From the NCBI GenBank assembly GCA_003586115.2, contig QVOM02000073.1, forward strand, positions 42,504,315-42,568,314: 64,000 nucleotides of DNA. Direction: 5' to 3'. This document shows, one piece after another, positions 1 to 10,617 of the stretch. The notes beneath the pieces were generated by a model. The model had not been told where the DNA came from. It saw nothing but the letters and a program-made list of their open reading frames with translations, and made no database searches. A program made the position numbers and the translations under genes. The stretch is from Salvator merianae. Lineage: Eukaryota > Chordata > Lepidosauria > Squamata > Teiidae. Within the stretch, counting starts at the first letter, position 1; each line of letters starts with the position of its first letter.

Positions 1-3
1 GCC

Positions 4-693
4 ACGCTGACAAGAGTAGGGTGAATCAGACAGCCGGCGGGAGACGAGAGAAATCAACAGGAAGGAAGGGAGAGATTCCCTTCCCGGTGATTTCTCTCGT
101 CTCCTGCCGGCTCTCTGATTTACCCTACTCTGTCAGCGCGCACGCTGACAAGAGTAGGGTGAATCAGACAGCCGGCGGGAGACGAGAGAAATCAACAGGA
201 AGGAAGGGAGAGATTCCCTTCCCGGTGATTTCTCTCGTCTCCTGCCGGCTCTCTGATTTACCCTACTCTGTCAGCGCGCACGCTGACAAGAGTAGGGTGA
301 ATCAGACAGCCGGCGGGAGACGAGAGAAATCAACAGGAAGGAAGGGAGAGATTCCCTTCCCGGTGATTTCTCTCGTCTCCTGCCGGCTCTCTGATTTACC
401 CTACTCTGTCAGCGCGCACGCTGACAAGAGTAGGGTGAATCAGACAGCCGGCGGGAGACGAGAGAAATCAACAGGAAGGAAGGGAGAGATTCCCTTCCCG
501 GTGATTTCTCTCGTCTCCTGCCGGCTCTCTGATTTACCCTACTCTGTCAGCGCGCACGCTGACAAGAGTAGGGTGAATCAGACAGCCGGCGGGAGACGAG
601 AGAAATCAACAGGAAGGAAGGGAGAGATTCCCTTCCCGGTGATTTCTCTCGTCTCCTGCCGGCTCTCTGATTTACCCTACTCTGTCAGCGCGC
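4..693 (+). repeat. FB-1 forward array: five 138-bp self-complementary units
   Basis: Units start at 4, 142, 280, 418 and 556 with an exact 138-bp period and no base differences seen between them. Each unit is an imperfect hairpin. The left arm (GCTGACAAGAGTAGGGTGAA onward, through CAGCCGGCGGGAGACGAG) pairs with the right arm (ending CCTACTCTGTCAGCGC), and the two arms differ at diagnostic positions (AAG/AG, G/A, C/G, AAC/ACC). 138 is divisible by 3 and the unit has no stop, so a 46-residue repeating frame stays open, but there is no coding support for it. Near-identity suggests recent amplification or strong homogenisation. Confidence 0.92.
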
Positions 694-830
694 ACGCTGA
701 CAAGAGTAGGGTGAATCAGAGAGCCGGCGGGAGACGAGAGAAATCACCGGGAAGGGAATCTCTCCCTTCCTTCCTGTTGATTTCTCTCGTCTCCCGCCGG
801 CTGTCTGATTCACCCTACTCTTGTCAGCGT
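694..830. repeat. FB-1 polarity-switch unit at the centre of the giant palindrome
   Basis: This unit begins like the forward left arm (694 to about 720), then carries right-arm diagnostic bases (GAGCC, later CACCGGG), with one left-arm base (GCGGG) between them. Its second half (about 770-830) is a full reverse complement of the left arm, ending CTTGTCAGCGT. All later units run in the opposite direction. The mosaic pattern is what a template switch between the two arms of a hairpin would leave. Confidence 0.85.
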
Positions 831-1347
831 GCGCGCTGACAGAGTAGGGTAAATCAGAGAGCCGGCAGGAGACGAGAGAAATCACCGGGAAGGGAATCTC
901 TCCCTTCCTTCCTGTTGATTTCTCTCGTCTCCCGCCGGCTGTCTGATTCACCCTACTCTTGTCAGCGTGCGCGCTGACAGAGTAGGGTAAATCAGAGAGC
1001 CGGCAGGAGACGAGAGAAATCACCGGGAAGGGAATCTCTCCCTTCCTTCCTGTTGATTTCTCTCGTCTCCCGCCGGCTGTCTGATTCACCCTACTCTTGT
1101 CAGCGTGCGCCCTGACAGAGTAGGGTAAATCAGAGAGACGGCAGGAGACGAGAGAAATCACCGGGAAGGGAATCTCTCCCTTCCTTCCTGTTGATTTCTC
1201 TCGTCTCCCGCCGGCTGTCTGATTCACCCTACTCTTGTCAGCGTGCGCGCTGACAGAGTGGGGTAAATCAGAGAGCTGGCGGGAGAGCAGAGAAATCACC
1301 GGGAAGGGAATCCCTCCCTTCCTTCCTGTTGATTTCTTTCGTCTCCC
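831..1347 (-). repeat. FB-1 reverse array: three full and one partial 138-bp units
   Basis: Reverse-oriented copies of the same unit lie at 831-968, 969-1106, 1107-1244 and a shorter diverged one at 1245-1347. Together with the forward array they form inverted arms of several hundred bases, so a single strand could fold into one long hairpin. The third unit carries a few substitutions (for example GAGAGACGG) and the last is the most diverged, as expected at the edge of a homogenised array. Confidence 0.9.
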
Positions 1348-1352
1348 ACATG

Positions 1353-1459
1353 TGCTGACAGCCTAGGGGGATGAGACGGCAAGCGGAAGAGAAGAAAAAT
1401 CAACTTGAGTTTTCTCCTCTTCCGCTCGCTGCCTGCCTGATTCACCCTAGGCTGTCAGC
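1353..1459. repeat. FB-1 edge hairpin related to the FB-2 unit
   Basis: Arms GCTGACAGCCTAGG (from 1353) and CCTAGGCTGTCAGC (to 1459) enclose an inner stem containing GCGGAAGAG and CTCTTCCGC. The motif CCTAGGGGGATGAGACRGC followed by AAAATCAAC is close to the FB-2 unit and its flanking palindrome (16546-16583). FB-1 therefore carries a single edge unit resembling what FB-2 has amplified. Confidence 0.8.
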
Positions 1460-1496
1460 GCGCGCGCTGTCAGCCTAGGGGGATGAGACAGCGGCA

Positions 1497-1605
1497 AATT
1501 GCGAAGGTCCCGAAATGCATCGAAAATTGAGGGACCTTCGCAATTCGATTTCGTGATTTCTGTTGCCCTTCGCATTCGATGCGAAGGGAATGAAATCACG
1601 AAATT
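1497..1605. repeat. FB-1 terminal hairpin pair
   Basis: Hairpin a: AATTGCGAAGGTCCC (1497-1511) pairs with GGGACCTTCGCAATT (1531-1545). Hairpin b (about 1548-1605): ATTTCGTGATTTC pairs with GAAATCACGAAAT, and inside it CCCTTCGCAT pairs with ATGCGAAGGG. The same two hairpins occur at the left end of FB-2 (about 16436-16531), and hairpin b at the right end of FB-3 (about 49010-49065), so they belong to the conserved end. Confidence 0.85.
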
Positions 1606-1647
1606 CGATCGAAATTCGGGTGGTACGAAGCTTCGTGCACACCCCTA

Positions 1648-2531
1648 CTCTGTATGTATTTGAAGTGACACAACTTTATTCAGACATATCAACCAACCAA
1701 CCAGCAATCAACCAATTAATCAATAGGCTCAGAAGTGCCTTAGCGGCAGTAGCGTGTGGCCTTCATGTTCATGACAGGGTAGAGGGGCAGACTGGTCTGT
1801 GAAAATCCCACCTGCAAACCAGTCCTAAGCCATCTATAAGTCACCTCATTTTTTTTTTAGTGTGTGTGAACACAGTAAAATTTGCATCTGTAGCTTTGTA
1901 CATCTCATTGTCCCAGCTGGCTTAGATATTTGAAAAAAATCTTTGTGTATACTTGAAAGGAGTTATAGAAAGGGTTCTGCTGACACTGTCCCCTCTCTCC
2001 ACTTCATATTTTATAAGAGAAGTGCATTAAAATCTGACTAGAACATAATGAGGCTGTAGTTGTAATGTGGTAAAAAGCAAAGCCTTGTGTGGAAACAGAT
2101 TTATACCAAGTCATATTTTTTAGCATGGCCTTGCAAAACTGCCACAGTAATTTAACAGCTCAGGCACAAAATCAAATTATCTAGCCATTTCTGTAGGGAA
2201 GTTAATAATAAAGTAAATATCATTTACTTCCTAATCAAAAACATTTTATATGTCATCAGTGGGTAGAATGATCAAACTGGAATTAACCCTATCCATTGTT
2301 TCCACGCGTGAGTAACTACAAAATTGTTTTTCAGGCAGTACTGCTGCTTTCTGGCCAACTGTACAGCTTATTGAGCCAAAGTTTCCATTAAAGTTTCATT
2401 TTGTGTTAAAACTTTCTGAGCATTTTGATTAGAAATATGCCTCGGAAGTGTGATTTTCTATCAAAGAATATCAGTACAAGTTCAACTTTTTAACTTTCTA
2501 CCTAGAGTTTCCAGATGCTGCTGTTTGTCTA
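1648..2531. other. Unique AT-rich sequence, no gene seen
   Basis: No coding frame, repeat family or RNA gene is recognised. The first eight bases (CTCTGTAT) would be the right target duplication of FB-1 if it transposed as hAT. Confidence 0.5.

Positions 2532-2571
<40 letters not shown>
2532..2571. repeat. (ATCT)n microsatellite
   Basis: Ten uninterrupted copies of the tetranucleotide, directly before the first recognisable L2-like sequence. Confidence 0.97.
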
Positions 2572-3565
2572 CCTAGCTATAGTGATCCAAGCTCTGGTAA
2601 CTTCCATACTAGACTACTGCAGTGTGTTCTATACAGTGCTATGTGTGAAGATGGTCTAGAAGCTGGGACTAGTACAGAACACAGCATGATTTTCTGGCTG
2701 ACTGGATATAATGCCAATCTTGAAAAACTAAGGACCTTTTTGCACTTACCACTGTAGAACAGGATAATTATCCTGTCCTACAGTGGTTTGGTCCATGCAG
2801 TGGACACAGTCCACACTGCGTGGCTCTAGTACTTACCTTCAGCAGGCTACCATCATTTGCAGTGTGAATGTTTGTAGTCTTGCTGAATCTGTACCATGGC
2901 AGTGGCTGGTTGCTGCCATGGCAACTGCCAGTGCTGCGCATCATGCAGGTGCAGCCATCGCACACAGCATTGCAAACATGGCAAGTGCAAAAGTACTTTG
3001 CTGGGAGCTAACTATCAGCTCCTGGTAAAGCCGTGGAGCACTAATTTGTGCTCCATGGCTAGTTTGGATCTGGAGCAGTGTTATGCTGCTCCCAGTTGCA
3101 AGGACCTCTGCAGAGTGTGGAAGCACTGTACTCAAAAGCGACTCAGATGCTTGTTAGTAAAAAGTGTGAACAGGTCCCAGTTTGCTACCAAACCCAATTC
3201 AGGGTGTCGACATTGACATATAAGACCCTAAATGTCTTAGACTCCAGATATCCAGATACCTGTCTGCATCTTAAGATCACAAAATGAGGACCTTCTTGTA
3301 GTTCATCCACCCTGAAAAATGCAACGACCTATGGAACATAAGACAGTCTTTTCTGTGACAACTCTCAGATTTTAGACCAGTCCCCCAGCTGAGGCTTGCC
3401 TTCAATGGTTAGCTTTCCTGTATTCTGCTGGGAGGGGGAGGTAAGGTTGTATTTTGTACTGTATTTTAATTATGTTTTAACTCTTGTAAATTTTATCTTT
3501 TTACTGTTGTAACCCACTCAGGGACCTTCAGGTGAAGGGCAGGATGTAAATTCTGTAAATAAATA
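2572..3565 (+). mobile_element. L2 LINE 3' end, split by an inserted MITE
   Basis: The first part (2572-2731) translates to an L2-like reverse transcriptase C-terminal stretch (VIQALVTSILDYCS, then broken by stops). After the MITE at 2732-3177 the frame resumes with FRVSTLTYKTLN followed by decayed sequence. It ends in a typical L2 3' tail (GTAACCCACTCAGGGACC, GTAAATAAATATC, to about 3565). The copy is 5' truncated and has many stops. In intact L2 elements these two protein segments are adjacent, so removing the MITE restores their order. Confidence 0.75.
2732..3177 (+). mobile_element. GGCC-type MITE, interior A, inserted in L2
   Basis: The left end GGACCTTTTTGCACTTAC is followed by a subterminal palindrome (CAGGATAATTATCCTG). 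The right end is GTGTGAACAGGTCC. The interior has the A-type core motif ACCATGGCAGTGGCTGG followed by GCCATGGCAAC. It interrupts the L2 frame, which gives relative age: MITE younger than L2. No clear target duplication. Open frames inside are not credible genes. Confidence 0.8.
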
Positions 3566-6500
3566 TCAATATAATGATTTTCAGTAATGAAATGATTGCT
3601 AATGAGAATGAAATGGATAGTAAATGTGATTGAAAAGTTAAGTATATAGAGTTTTGACAAATAATAATAATAATAATAAAACCTAAAATGTTATAGTCTG
3701 GGCTCAACATGTGTAGAAGCTCAGCAAAGGATTGGAATACTATGTATACAGAGCCAAGGAGTCTAGGGTGCTTTTTCAGGATGTGGGCTATCCCATGGGC
3801 TAGATAGTCTGGCCCATACTGGACTGGACTAGTCTCAACATGGGCCAAGCATCATTTCCATGCTGGACAGCCTGTGCTAGTCCAGCTGTGTCAGCAGTTC
3901 TAAAGGATGGGCTAGCTCGTGGAGCTCATGCTGGAGGCTTTGAAGACTGGGAGCTTTCATTCCTGGTCTTCAAAGTTTCCAGGGGAGCCCCTTTCAGTGG
4001 CACACCACTTCCAGAACTACTTCCAGCAGTACTTCTTGGAATGCCCCCAAAAGGTTCCTTCTTTGTATTCCGGCCTACAGAGGTGTGCCATCCACAAGTT
4101 TCTATGGTCCAGGATACTGGCCCTGGCCTGCTGATAGTCCTCATTATTAAGGTTTACCAGTAAACCAGACTAGGGCACCATTTTGTATGCCCTTGTCCAG
4201 TCTATGCTCTGTCCTGCATGGACATACTAAGATCGGGTGTGGCCTCACTTATCTTACATCAGCAAGTGAAAGACCCTTTCTTGGCCAGGACAAGGTCCTA
4301 TTTGGAAAGGTTCTTTTTACTATTGTTATGCTGTTAGATGTGTTACTAGTTTCTTTTTGCTATTATCACTGTTAAGATATATTACTCATATATCCTTTAT
4401 AACTTGCTTTGTTTTTCTATATTTTCTGTAAATAAAATAAATTTTAAAAATAAAAAAGATGCAAAATGCATGAAGAATGGGGACTATTTTTATGAGAAAG
4501 TGGAAAAAATAAAAATGATATTTTGTGTGTTTGTTTTAAAAAATAGCATTCAAATCTGTAAAAGAGGCAGAAATGCCAGATGAATGAAAGAGAACATCCC
4601 TCCTGCATGCAATCTAGAATCTTCGTAGGATAAATTATGCATGTAGCTGCATACAGAACAAAGACAGAGGTCAGAAACACTGGCAATGTCTTTACTACCT
4701 ATGGAAGGCTCCCTGAACCTAGCCCCACATCTACTGTCGGCCCACACGGGGGGCGGGGAGGACAGGGTAGGGCAGCAATTAGCCTTTGGACTTTGACTGC
4801 ACCCAATAAGAGTTTAAAAGATCAAATGACAGACTGGTGCATTCAAAGGCAAATCATAGCCTCTGTGCACCAACATGTGAACCACAACTGGCCCAATCTT
4901 CTCCAAGAATCTTCTGCTCCTTTCAGATCTGTAGCTCACCATGGAAACAAGAACACACCATCTCACCCAGTCATTTCAGTATTTCCAGAACATTAGTTTC
5001 CCATCAAGGTTGCATTTGAACAGACATTCAGCTGGAACAAAGTTGTGGAAGAAAAATGAAAAGATATGAAAGAACAATAAGTAGTGTGCTGCTAAGCAAG
5101 CATGTGTTGCACCAATGCACCCTAGGTTGACCTCAAAACTATGAACAACTTAACAAGAGTAAATTTACTCCTTTGAACATATTTTTGTATACAGTGGAAT
5201 CCTGGGCTTCCCTATTTGCAGTATACCCTGTATGTTAAACAGAACTTACTTTCAGACAAGAGGGAGTACAACCTTGAGATTAAACCTAACTTCCTGACCC
5301 AGATTTTTTTTTAAATGATCAAAGTAATAAGATGATTTACCTTATTGCTCATTGTCAAATTAGATTTGCATATTACTCAAAATATATTTATGAGTAGTTG
5401 GCTCCATCCACTAGGCCAAAAATATTGAGTCCTTTGGGTGTATGGGGGCTGGATAAAACAAGAACAAAAAACCTTCTTCCCCAGTTTAAATACTCTAAGG
5501 GCGCATTCCAACATGGCATTGAATCAGTTTACAGTCCATCTTCAGTTTCCATTGGCCCAACATGATTTTGACCTTCTGTAATTTTTCTGGACTAAATTGC
5601 CAAAATCAGAACTGTTTTGCTTTTGGTGAGTTCTCAGCCTGTTTCAGGTTGTGAGCCCATTTTACTTCACGATATGAGAACATGCAAGTAGACTATTTGG
5701 GAGGGGACCATACTTTTTTGGGTGTGCAGGAGCAGGGATCCCCATTTCCTGCCATCCAGTGACAGACATTGTTGTGGGTGTTGTACTCAGGAGGGTGAGA
5801 ACATCACAATGGGGGTTGGAAGAGAGAACAACACCTGATATCTCCCCTCTTTTGCATCTTCAAACTGATTTTTTTTACTGTTTGAATTTTTTAACAAAAG
5901 AGAAGATGCGGTAGAAAATATCCTTCATTTACCTTGGGCCACACCCTGTTCTATAGTTGGCTGGGCAGCACAGTCCCCTCTCAAAATGCATGGTTCTGCA
6001 AGGACACTATCTTTCCTCCATTTTCCTTTGACAATGCACAAGAGAAACAATGTTTCCTTGCATTAAAATAAGACTTTTAAGAACACTCCTTTTAAACTAG
6101 AATTTTATTTATTAGGTATAGTAGAGGGCAACTCTGATAATACTAATGTTTTAAATCAAAACATGGTGGCTGTAGCAAGAATTGCCAATGCACAAAAATG
6201 GAAAAGAGATAAAAATACCTGTTTGATTAAAATGCATAGATGGATGGATTGACTAACTTATTGAGAAACAAGGCTGTGGATAAGTTTGCTAAAAACTGGA
6301 AACCCTTTATTGACTCTCTAAAAGAATTAGAGAATGAGCTTGTTATTGCTGGATTTGAAGAATAAAAATGAAAGAAGATAGATTGGAAGAAGAAGGGAAA
6401 TCAGGAGGGGGAAGAAACAAGAAATCTAGAAGAAATTTTTGAAGAAGGGGAGAATGTCAAAATGTAATGAGCAAAGGTTATCTATATGAGCACAACCAAT

Positions 6501-7455
6501 TGGGAATAAAATATAGGTATTACGCATTTTTTTTAAAAAAAAAATATGATTTTTACACAAAACCAGTACTGTGCTTTAGCAGCTTTAGGGCAAACAGCAC
6601 AGGACAGCTTTCTTCAAGAATGCCAGAGGGGTGGAGATGGATGCTGATTGGTGTATGACTCAGCTGTGCCAGTTTGGGGGTGCAGTCCTCTTACCTCAAC
6701 AAATAACCCATGTCACTATCAATTTTGCTATCTTCACTACACAACTACATAGTGGGACAGATGCTGCTGTGGATGTCTTGGGGAGAGGTCAGGCAGAGTC
6801 CATTTGCTGACCACTAACTTCACTATCATGACAATCAACCCCTCCACACATTCTCTCTTTTTCATGGCCCTCTCCCTGCTTTTATGCTACTCAGAAATTA
6901 TACAATTGCACAAAAGTGCAATTTCAAAGGAGCAGAAATTGAGATCTGCCCTTTAAGAAGTTTCACTGTGTGGTAGATGTGGCATTGAAGTTCTCCTTTG
7001 GTGGATACAAGCTGGAGGGGAAGAAGAAGCAAACGGCAATTGGCCAATAATGCCACCAAGGGAATCCATGTTCTGAGACAGCAACAGGGAAATACGAAGG
7101 ATGGAGTTTGACTTTCCTGACCCTGTGAAATCAAGATTTGAATGTTGAGTCTGCATCCAATTGCTGACTGCACAGGGAGGGGAATTTGGTGAGGGTGGAG
7201 ATGGTTTCCACATGCCAAGTATAGGAAAAATGAGATGTGAGATTGACCAAGTCCGAACTGAGTCCGTATTATAATGCAAATGCGGGAATGACTGCAACAT
7301 GTCCTCAATCCTCGTTCTCCTCCAATACAGATTAAATTTACAGTGTGGGACCATGCCCTTAGGCTATTGTTACTTCATTTGACTCTGGCTTCTGTGTAAG
7401 CATGCCATGAGCCAAAATGTATGATGGGCAATGCAGACACAGTCACGGCAGGAGA
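3566..7455. other. Mostly unique sequence, no gene seen; decayed F-type MITE near 3840-4290
   Basis: About 3.9 kb without a credible gene. Around 3900-4240 there are stretches resembling F-type MITE interiors elsewhere in the window (for example CACCATTTTGTATG and CTATGCTCTGTCCT, compare 31643-31670), but the ends are not readable. An (AAT)n tract lies at 3659-3679 and a poly-A-flanked stretch at 6525-6545. The remainder shows nothing recognisable. Confidence 0.4.
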
Positions 7456-7460
7456 CTAAG

Positions 7461-7883
7461 GGCCTGTTTACACTTTACCTATAGTGAGCAATGAGACATT
7501 CACTGGGTAAGTGCATTTGCACAGCCCTGCCACTGTAGTGTCCAGAATCACTACAGGCTCTCCCAAATGCTTGACCAGGAGCAGCAGGATTGCTCCTGGT
7601 CAGCAGCATTCACACCCTCTTCTGGGCATGAACACTGTGAACAAGCCGCATGTCATGGCTGTGATTGCACAGTTGTGCACTGTGTCCTTGATTAACATGG
7701 AAATGACTGGATGTTGCTGCGGCCAATATCATGGCAGTTGGGCCAGCATCTGCACTATGAGTGATGGAAGCTTGGTACGGGGCTGTTCCAGCCCTTGCAG
7801 TGCAGATGGCTGCTGGGCCCCAGGGTCATACAGCCTAGAACGGTATGACTACACCATTCTAGGATGTAAAGTGCAAACAGGCA
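7461..7883 (-). mobile_element. GGCC-type MITE, interior A, with 5-bp target duplication
   Basis: The left end is GGCCTGTTTACACTTTACC and the right end is AAAGTGCAAACAGGCA, which pair as terminal inverted repeats. CTAAG at 7456-7460 is repeated at 7884-7888 (ACTAAG if one more base is counted). Next to the right end lies the subterminal hairpin sequence CTAGAAYGGT. This is one of the clearest target duplications of the family. Confidence 0.82.
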
Positions 7884-8061
7884 CTAAGGCCAGATCTCTA
7901 GTTACCTGTCTAGGGTGCTGCTACATGCAGTTGAAGGTAATTGTAAATGAAATTATTTAGATTTGTGTGTGCGTGGGAGGGGGGGAGGAATTTAAGAATT
8001 CATAAAGAGAAACTATTCTTTGCTTTCAGATATTTTCCTTTTTACAGTGATATTTTCAGGC

Positions 8062-8240
8062 ACATAATGAAAAAGTGCTTGAAGGTGGATTTGAGATGGT
8101 AGCATGCAGACACTAGTGTTTCTGTCCCATCTCTAATCCACATTAAAATCCTCTGAAAGTGCATTTTGTGTAGATTAGAGGCACTAGTGTGTGGATGCTA
8201 CCACCTCAAAGTTGTTTTCAAGCTACTGTTTTTTACTGTG
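8062..8240. mobile_element. Palindromic MITE-like inverted repeat
   Basis: Left arm (about 8068-8145; contains TTTGAGATGGTAGCATGCAG and ACACTAGTG) pairs with the right arm (about 8158-8235; contains CACTAGTGTGTGGATGCTAC and CACCTCAAA). The loop is short. The superfamily cannot be told and no target duplication was found. Confidence 0.6.
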
Positions 8241-8295
8241 TGTGTGTGCAGCCTCAATTGCTTTTCTCAATGCTTCTTTCAGGAGTGCCTCTGAT

Positions 8296-8603
8296 TAGAG
8301 ATGTGCACAAATTCAAAATCAAGGGCTTGGTTCAAATTGAACCGAACCTCATTGAGTTTGGTTTGATCTAGAACCAGGTCGAAACATGCTGAACTTGAAC
8401 TGTTCACAAACTATTCAATTTTTGATTATTATTATTATTTTGGTTTCAGCTGTGAATTGTATAATTGTACAGTTCTTGGTTATAACAAAAGGGACAGATA
8501 GAGTTGTTTTGGAACAGGGGATGGGTCAGTTTGAATCAAACAGGGTTGAACAAAATGGTTTGTTTCAAAGTGTTCTAAATCAAACTGAATTTGCCCATTT
8601 CTA
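8296..8603. mobile_element. Decayed hAT MITE (TAGAGATGTGC ends)
   Basis: Starts TAGAGATGTGCACAAATTC and ends TTTGCCCATTTCTA, imperfect terminal inverted repeats of the same consensus as the FB elements. The 8-bp flanks CCTCTGAT and CTTCCAAT agree at 5 of 8 bases, all differences being transitions, so an old duplication is possible but not proven. The interior is rich in repeated GGTTCAAATTGAACC-like motifs. Confidence 0.7.
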
Positions 8604-9252
8604 CTTCCAATTTCACCAGAAAATTTCATTATATGACTGTGGAACAACCAGAAAAAGGTATGAAGCTCAGAATAAGAATACTAACATGTATGTAATGTTG
8701 CTGTATTTTTGCAGTTTATACAGCTTCATAAGGGGGAGGAAAACTAAGGAAAAACAAAGTTGTAATAGTAGAATATGAAAGGAAGAAACTTCAAGCTCTT
8801 GATATATTTATGGCTCCTTCCACCATCTAAATCTTTTTCAGATTAGCACATCCATTTAGTTTCCACAGATATGTTTGCTTGCAGTAAATCATCAAACCCA
8901 ATCTGTAAGTGAAAGATATATATCCCTGAGCTGTTGGACATTTTATATTGTTCACTTGTCACTTAAGAATAATGGGAAATAGGGGAAAGATAATGTCAGT
9001 TGTATTGAAAGCTAACCAGGAAGTGTACAATGTCTGGTAACAACATACATGTTGACAGCTTAAGTAGTTATCAAAGTCCTTTAAAAGTGTTCCGTTCTGT
9101 TGATACTATACTGTATGAGTGTGTGCATTTGCAGTGTATCAAAATGTCATTTAGGAAGATCAAAGCATGGCTTCCAAATGGCACCTCTCCCTTCCCTGTG
9201 GTCCTGATCCACATACCAGCCCTAACTATAAGGATCAGAAGACGAAAACAGT
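8604..9252. other. Unique AT-rich sequence, no gene seen
   Basis: No repeat family or coding frame recognised. Confidence 0.5.
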
Positions 9253-9360
9253 GGCCCAATTCGTACTTACGATAGTGGAACGTTCCAACTAGCATGGTTC
9301 AGTCTGGTCAGGATCGAGTACAGTGAAGAGCATTTGCGCTTTCAGCACTGGAACACTCTG

Positions 9361-9916
9361 GGCCTGTTCGCACTACAGCGGTGGAATGTTCTTGTCCGTT
9401 CGCTGGACGTGGCCGCAGGCACGTGCCTCACCTGATCCGAACCACATCGTACCCGATTCGTACCTGATCCTGGGTAAGGCAAGACAAGTAAAAGCTTGTC
9501 TTCATTCCGACCTGCGTGATGGAACGAAGATCGGGCATGGTGCTTTCACACTCCTGTCCGCGTTTGCAATGGCATGCATGGTCTGAAGCTTCACACCCCG
9601 GTATGATGCTTCACATCCCGGTACGATGCTTCACACCCCGGTACGACGCTTCGTGCCCGGGATAGCCCTTTGGGCATGGCAGCCTAGCTGCCGTTACGAA
9701 GCCGGCTCCATAAGGAGCCCTCTGGTTATGAAGCGGAGTACGATGGTATGGAGTGCGGTACGGAACTAGCGGCTGCCATTCGCACTGTTCCCTCTGCTGG
9801 CCGGCTTCGGGACCGTTCCTCTGGCTGGGAGTGCGAATGGCAGCCAGCGTTCTCCAACCCCTCCAGTCCGAAGCCAACTATTGGGAATGGACTACGGAGC
9901 TCAGTGCGAAAAGGTC
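9361..9916. mobile_element. GGCC-type MITE, interior B, nested in the C element
   Basis: Ends GGCCTGTTCGCACTACAGCG and CTCAGTGCGAAAAGGTC. The flanks give a perfect 5-bp duplication, CTCTG (9356-9360 and 9917-9921). The interior is CpG-rich and shares GTACCTGATYYTGG and AAGGCAAGACAAGTAA with the other B copy at 19830-20502. Not coding. Confidence 0.85.
9588..9661. repeat. 20-bp minitandem inside the B element
   Basis: Three copies of GCTTCACACCCCGGTAYGAY (9588, 9608, 9628) and a partial fourth. It was not seen in the B copy at 19.8 kb, so it probably arose after insertion or in a sublineage. Confidence 0.8.
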
Positions 9917-10617
9917 CTCTGTGAGCTGACCGACTAGGGAAGAAGTGCAAATGTGAGTGCACTAGTTAGGTAGGTGGGTTCAGAACCAGAGGACCTATGT
10001 GAGGAGATGTGTCCAGAAAAGCTGTCAGGTTCTGAACCCAAATCTGAGCACTGCAGTTCAAACCTAGCGAGCACTGGGTTCGAACTGTCTGATGGCACAA
10101 GCATGCCTGTGCACTCCACACCTCATTGTCGTTCCAAACCCAGAAGTGATGCGAATGCACCTTTCCCAGTCCTGACCTGACAGCCCTAGTTAGCTTCCAG
10201 ACTACAATTTTCTTGACCAGAGCTATTTGGCTTTAGGTGGGCTTTGGTGAGTTTCCAGCCAGCTGACATTGTCTGTAGGTGCAAATTCAATGTTCCAGTA
10301 ATCGACCTGGAATGTTCTACTCGCTAAGTGTGAACAGGCCCAGTGAAAGAAAATGCCATTTACTAATCTATTGTTACTGGCAATTAGGATTTTTTTTAAC
10401 TACTGTATCATTCCAATTTCTATTCAGCATTAATTAATTTACATCCAAATTATAACTCACATTTGGATAAATTGGACTAAAATAAATAATTGGTTAAAGT
10501 GTAGTGTATCCTGATTGACATAAAAGTCAGAAGGATGTCTCAGTGAGACAACAGCTAAAGAGAAATTACTTTCTTTTCTTTTTAAAGTCCTTTAGAAAGT
10601 ATGCCTCTATGGGGTCC

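Larger units (their letters stand above)
1..1647 (+). mobile_element. FB-1: large foldback hAT-type non-autonomous element, left end outside window
   Basis: The right end reads (as reverse complement) TAGGGGTGTGCACGAAG, the terminus shared with FB-2 and FB-3. Going inward there is a chain of terminal hairpins (1497-1605), a hairpin unit (1353-1459), then a tandem array of 138-bp self-complementary units that fills the rest to base 1. No transposase frame is present, so mobility would need an enzyme supplied in trans. The hAT assignment is inferred from the shared terminus and the 8-bp duplication seen at FB-3. Orientation is defined with the GGCAC-type end first; FB-1 then runs forward like FB-3. 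The CpG density is far above the surrounding DNA. The target duplication cannot be tested because the left end is missing. Confidence 0.8.
9253..10341. mobile_element. GGCC-type MITE, interior C, carrying a nested B element
   Basis: The left end GGCCCAATTCGTACTTACG and right end CTAAGTGTGAACAGGCC are inverted repeats. CAGTG occurs just before the left end (9249-9253, overlapping one end base) and just after the right end (10342-10346). The interior (CAGCACTGGAAC, GTGCACTAGTTAGGTAGG) matches the second C copy at 58683-59180. Removing the nested B element (9361-9916) restores an alignment with that copy. Confidence 0.8.

Noticed and set aside
21..1299. Long open frames on both strands (up to 272 codons) with a 46-residue repeating peptide
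   Set aside because: The 138-bp unit is a multiple of three and has no stop in several phases, so the frame stays open automatically. It is open on both strands, has no known domain and lies inside hairpin repeats.
2783..3216. Overlapping open frames of 64-106 codons
   Set aside because: They lie within an A-type MITE and cross its end into the L2 remnant; no conserved domain.
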